From: Lachnospiraceae bacterium | Lineage (GTDB): Bacteria; Bacillota; Clostridia; Lachnospirales; Lachnospiraceae | Reading direction: 5' to 3' | DNA length: 8,782 bases | Assembly (NCBI GenBank): GCA_003484785.1 | Contig: DNAD01000189.1 | Location: 1-8,782 of the forward strand | Shown here: piece by piece, positions 5,418-8,782 of the stretch | How positions within the stretch are numbered: the stretch's first letter is position 1 | How the letters are laid out: each line of letters starts with the position of its first letter | The notes under the pieces: generated by a model | Told to the model about the DNA's origin: nothing | Database searches by the model: none | What the model saw: only the letters and a program-made list of their open reading frames with translations | Position numbers and translations under genes: made by a program

Positions 5418-8400
5418 ATGTATCTGAAAAGTATCGAGGTTCACGGCTTCAAGTCGTTTGCCAATAAGATAAGATTTGAATTTCATAACGGAATAACGGG
5501 AATAGTGGGCCCTAACGGCTCGGGCAAGAGCAATGTGGCGGATGCGGTAAGATGGGTTCTGGGAGAACAGAGCGCCAAGCAGCTGCGAGGCGCCAGCATG
5601 CAGGATGTGATCTTTTCCGGAACCGAGCTGAGAAAGCCCATGGGCTCAGCCTACGTAGCCATAACATTGGATAATTCCGATCATAAGCTTCCGGTGGAAT
5701 ATGATGAGGTTACTGTTACAAGAAGGGTATACCGCTCGGGAGAGAGCGAGTATCTTATAAATTCCGTGCCCTGCAGGCTGAAGGATGTCTATGAGATGTT
5801 CTATGATACCGGAATAGGCAAGGAAGGTTATTCCATCATAGGGCAGGGTCAGATCGACAGGATATTAAGCGGAAAGCCCGAGGAAAGGCGTGAGCTTTTT
5901 GATGAAGCCGCGGGAATAGTGAAATTCAAAAGGCGTAAGGCAGCGGCCATAAAGAAGCTGGACTCCGAAAAGCTCAACCTGGAAAAGGTGTCCATTACCC
6001 TTGACGAGCTGGAAAAACAGGTAGGCCCCTTAAAGAAACAGTCGGATGTTGCAAAGGAATATCTGGAAAAGAAGGAAAAGCTCAAAAACCTGGATATAAA
6101 TCTCTTCCTCCTTGATTCGGAAAGGATGAAGCAGGAGTTTAAGAGCTATGATGAAAAGCTTTCGATATCCGGCGCAGAGCTTCAAAGCGCCAGGGAGACC
6201 TACGAAAAGACCAAAAGCGAGTATGCGGCCATCAGCGAAGCGGTAAAAGCCCTCGATGCGGAAATACAGGCCAAACAGAAGGCTCTTTCGGAAAGCGGGC
6301 TGATGAAGGAAAAGCTTGAGGGAGAGATCAAGCTTTCCGGTGAAAGGATCAATTCCTCCCGAAAAAATATCGAGCTTTTAGGGGAACAGAAGCTGTCGGC
6401 TCAGGATAAGAAATCTCTTCAGGAGAGAGAGCTTGAGAGGCTTACGGTAAAATACTCGGAGATATCAGAGGAGCTTGAAAAGGCCGAGCTGGAAAACAGC
6501 AGCAGAAAGACGTCGCTTTCGGGGATCTCTAAGGATATAGAAGAGCTTAATGCCGCCGTTGCCAGAGATAACGACGAGATCGTAAGGCTTGTAAAGGAAA
6601 GGGCCGCAGTCAAGGAGGAAGCCGGCCGTTTTGATACCATGCTTGAGCAGGCAAAGCTCAGAAGGGCGGACGTTCAGTCTCAGCTCATCAGGGCAAAGAC
6701 CGAAGAGGAAGAGCATGAAAAAGCAATGCAGCAGCAGCTCATTGAGCTGAATGAGATAAATGCCGAGATCCTGAGAGTAGATCAGGAGGTACAGGAGAGA
6801 GAAAAGGGCCTGACCGTTTTCAAACAACAGCTCATAGACAGGGACAATGACAGACAGGAGGCATACGTTAATTATAACCGGCAGAAATCAAAGCTGGACG
6901 CGATAAAAAATATTGCCGAGAGATACGAGGGCTACGGCGAGAGCATAAGGCGTATCATGGAGAAAAAGGACAGCGGCAATACGAAGGTCATCGGCGTCGT
7001 GGCCGACATACTTAATGTGGACAAAAAATATGAGACGGCCATAGAGACTGCCCTCGGCGGAAATATCCAGAATATCATCACCGAGGATGACGCTACCGCA
7101 AAAGCGATGATACAGTACCTTAAGGATAATAAGTACGGAAGGGCCACCTTCATGCCCCTGACCACAGTACAGGGAAGGGGTGAATACAAAAGGCCCGAGG
7201 TAAGGGACGAAAAGGGCTTTCTGGGGATAGCCAGCGAGCTGGTGACAGTAAATAAAAGATATGACGAGGTCGTAAGCCAGCTGTTAGGCGAGATCGTAAT
7301 AGTGGACAAATACGATAACGCCAGAAATATTGCGAAGAAGTACAATCAGAGACTTAGGCTTGTAACCCTGGAGGGAGAATACTTTACTCCCGGAGGTCTG
7401 GTAGCCGGCGGATCCTTCCGCAACACCTCCAATCTTCTGGGAAGAAAGAGAGAGATAGACAAGCTTTCAGAGGATATAAAAAAGGCAAAGGCAAAGATCG
7501 ATGAAGCCGAGAAGGCCATAGAGACGATCAAGGCCGAAAGGACAAAGGAAAGAGCGGCAATAGAGGAGCTCAGGGAAAAGCTTCAGGAGCTGTCCATCAG
7601 ACAAAATACCGCTCAGGTAAACGTAGACACCGCGAATGAACGAAAAGAGGCTTCCTCCTCCGACTTCAACAAGCTCAGCCTCTTAAGCGATGATCTGGAA
7701 CGCCAGCTGAACGAGATCACCGGAGATAAGGAAAGTATCAACCAGAAGATGCTTGAGTCGGAAAAACGCGAAAAGGAGCTGAACGCGGAGCTCATCGCCC
7801 TGGGAGAGAAGCTTAACCTGCTGCGTGACGAGCATGATACGGGAGTTTTAAGCTCCGCCGAGCTTGAAAGAAAGCTTCTGAAGCTTTCAGGCGAAAAGGA
7901 TTATACCCAAAGGGATATTGAAAGGGTAAAGACTGCTACGGAGGGGTTCGAGCGGGAAATAGAGGAGCTTTCCGTAAGGATCGGAAACGAACAGAAGGAT
8001 ATAGAAAACAGAGAAAAGGATATAGAAGAGCTTAAAAAGACTCTGCAGGCCTCGGGAGATGTGAAGGATGACAGCGAGGAGGAGATCAGGGCGGCAAGGG
8101 AGAAAAAGGATGCCCTGACCGGACAGCAGGACGGTTTTTTTAAGCAGAGCGAGGAGCTTCAGAAAAGAATATCCTCCCTTGAAAGGGAAAACGACAGACT
8201 TCTTGCGGGGAAGGAAAGGCTGGAGGAGGATCAGGAAAAGCAGATCAATTACATGTGGGCGGAATATGAGATCACCTTCAGCAAGGCTGCCGAATACAGA
8301 AATGAAGAGTTTAAGGACGCGGGAGCCGTAAAAAAGAACATTTTCTCCCTGAAGGATCAGATAAAGGCGTTGGGTGACGTTAACGTAAACGCCATTGAAC

Positions 8401-8782
8401 AGTATAAGGAGGTCATGGAGCGCTACACCTTCTTAAAGCAGCAGCATGATGACCTCGTAAAGGCGCAGGAGGTTCTGGAGGGTATAATCGAGGATCTCGA
8501 TACCTCGATGAGAAAGCAGTTTTCCGAGAAATTTGCGGAAATAGCCGTGGAGTTTGACAAGGTATTCAAGGAGCTTTTCGGCGGCGGCAAGGGCAGTCTG
8601 GAGCTTGCCGACAGTGAGGATATCCTGGAGGCGGGCATAAAGGTGATCGCCCAGCCGCCGGGGAAGAAGCTTCAGAACATGATGCAGCTTTCGGGAGGAG
8701 AAAAGGCGCTTTCCGCCATTGCGCTTCTGTTCGCGATACAGAATCTGAAGCCGTCACCCTTCTGTCTGCTGGATGAGATCGA
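5418..8782 (+). CDS. smc: Chromosome segregation protein SMC (3' truncated by window edge)
   Basis: SMC is the ATPase of the bacterial condensin (with ScpA and ScpB), which compacts DNA and aids chromosome segregation. From ATG 5418, preceded by AAAGGA about 9 nt upstream, 1121 codons are open with no frameshift to the window end. The N-terminal head holds Walker A GPNGSGKSN (31–39) and the Q-loop region GYSIIGQGQ (137–145). A charged coiled coil then runs from about 165 to 500. The hinge lies at about 503–675, with GGLVAGG at 659–665. The returning coil goes to about 980. The C-terminal head has the ABC signature LSGGEK (1091–1096) and Walker B CLLDEI (1116–1121). The family is near 1185 residues, so the last ~65, including the D-loop, are missing beyond the edge. 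It lies 86 nt after rnc with no terminator between. Confidence 0.98.
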   Translation, partial: MYLKSIEVHGFKSFANKIRFEFHNGITGIVGPNGSGKSNVADAVRWVLGEQSAKQLRGASMQDVIFSGTELRKPMGSAYVAITLDNSDHKLPVEYDEVTVTRRVYRSGESEYLINSVPCRLKDVYEMFYDTGIGKEGYSIIGQGQIDRILSGKPEERRELFDEAAGIVKFKRRKAAAIKKLDSEKLNLEKVSITLDELEKQVGPLKKQSDVAKEYLEKKEKLKNLDINLFLLDSERMKQEFKSYDEKLSISGAELQSARETYEKTKSEYAAISEAVKALDAEIQAKQKALSESGLMKEKLEGEIKLSGERINSSRKNIELLGEQKLSAQDKKSLQERELERLTVKYSEISEELEKAELENSSRKTSLSGISKDIEELNAAVARDNDEIVRLVKERAAVKEEAGRFDTMLEQAKLRRADVQSQLIRAKTEEEEHEKAMQQQLIELNEINAEILRVDQEVQEREKGLTVFKQQLIDRDNDRQEAYVNYNRQKSKLDAIKNIAERYEGYGESIRRIMEKKDSGNTKVIGVVADILNVDKKYETAIETALGGNIQNIITEDDATAKAMIQYLKDNKYGRATFMPLTTVQGRGEYKRPEVRDEKGFLGIASELVTVNKRYDEVVSQLLGEIVIVDKYDNARNIAKKYNQRLRLVTLEGEYFTPGGLVAGGSFRNTSNLLGRKREIDKLSEDIKKAKAKIDEAEKAIETIKAERTKERAAIEELREKLQELSIRQNTAQVNVDTANERKEASSSDFNKLSLLSDDLERQLNEITGDKESINQKMLESEKREKELNAELIALGEKLNLLRDEHDTGVLSSAELERKLLKLSGEKDYTQRDIERVKTATEGFEREIEELSVRIGNEQKDIENREKDIEELKKTLQASGDVKDDSEEEIRAAREKKDALTGQQDGFFKQSEELQKRISSLERENDRLLAGKERLEEDQEKQINYMWAEYEITFSKAAEYRNEEFKDAGAVKKNIFSLKDQIKALGDVNVNAIEQYKEVMERYTFLKQQHDDLVKAQEVLEGIIEDLDTSMRKQFSEKFAEIAVEFDKVFKELFGGGKGSLELADSEDILEAGIKVIAQPPGKKLQNMMQLSGGEKALSAIALLFAIQNLKPSPFCLLDEI

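Noticed and set aside
5849..8757. Many short serine-rich minus-strand frames under smc
   Set aside because: They are the usual antisense reading of Glu/Lys-rich coiled-coil codons (CTT, TTC, TCC). The + strand smc frame is continuous.
5418..8782. Possible frameshift or pseudogene status of smc
   Set aside because: The codon phase at the Walker A, hinge, signature and Walker B motifs is the same (codon starts divisible by three), so the frame is intact to the window edge.
1..8782. CRISPR array, tRNA, rRNA, prophage or toxin–antitoxin genes
   Set aside because: No spaced direct repeats, no clover-leaf or rRNA signatures, and no such protein families were seen on either strand.

Overview
The window is a chromosomal housekeeping segment from a low-GC-type Firmicute, most likely a member of the Clostridia close to Lachnospiraceae. 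This placement is an inference. It rests on the gene order rpmF–plsX–acpP–rnc–smc, on the wording of the L32, PlsX and ACP proteins, and on strong GGAGG-type ribosome binding sites. All genes lie on the + strand. Base composition looks moderate (roughly half GC, estimated by eye).

Layout. (1) 1–726: the C-terminal three quarters of phosphate acetyltransferase (pta), cut by the left edge. (2) 727–1177: a 451-nt gap. It holds a ~99-nt imperfect palindrome, a probable promoter, a clear TPP riboswitch aptamer and a ~210-nt leader. The leader ends in a hairpin whose 3' arm is the Shine-Dalgarno sequence of the next gene. (3) 1178–2532: a two-gene thiamine-salvage operon, thiT (ECF substrate-binding subunit) and thiN (thiamine pyrophosphokinase). 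(4) 2533–2768: a 22-bp-arm inverted repeat resembling REP/REPIN elements, then a promoter with exact TTGACA/TATAAT boxes and an rpmF leader. (5) 2769–2948: rpmF (ribosomal protein L32), followed by a textbook intrinsic terminator. (6) 3000–8782: a second promoter and plsX, acpP, rnc and smc. The window ends inside the Walker B region of smc.

How the parts work together. ThiT brings in thiamine, ThiN converts it to TPP, and TPP binding to the riboswitch would shut the operon down, giving a closed feedback loop. The plsX–acpP part feeds acyl groups into phospholipid synthesis, rnc processes double-stranded RNA, and smc compacts and helps segregate the chromosome. This grouping is common in Firmicutes.

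I see no new multi-gene system, mobile element with a transposase, CRISPR array, tRNA or rRNA. The most interesting parts are the non-coding structures: the long palindrome upstream of the riboswitch, the compact-P3/extended-P3a riboswitch with its distant expression platform, and the REPIN-like repeat next to a consensus promoter. The thi operon also occupies the place where ackA and the DUF177 gene (yceD) are often found.
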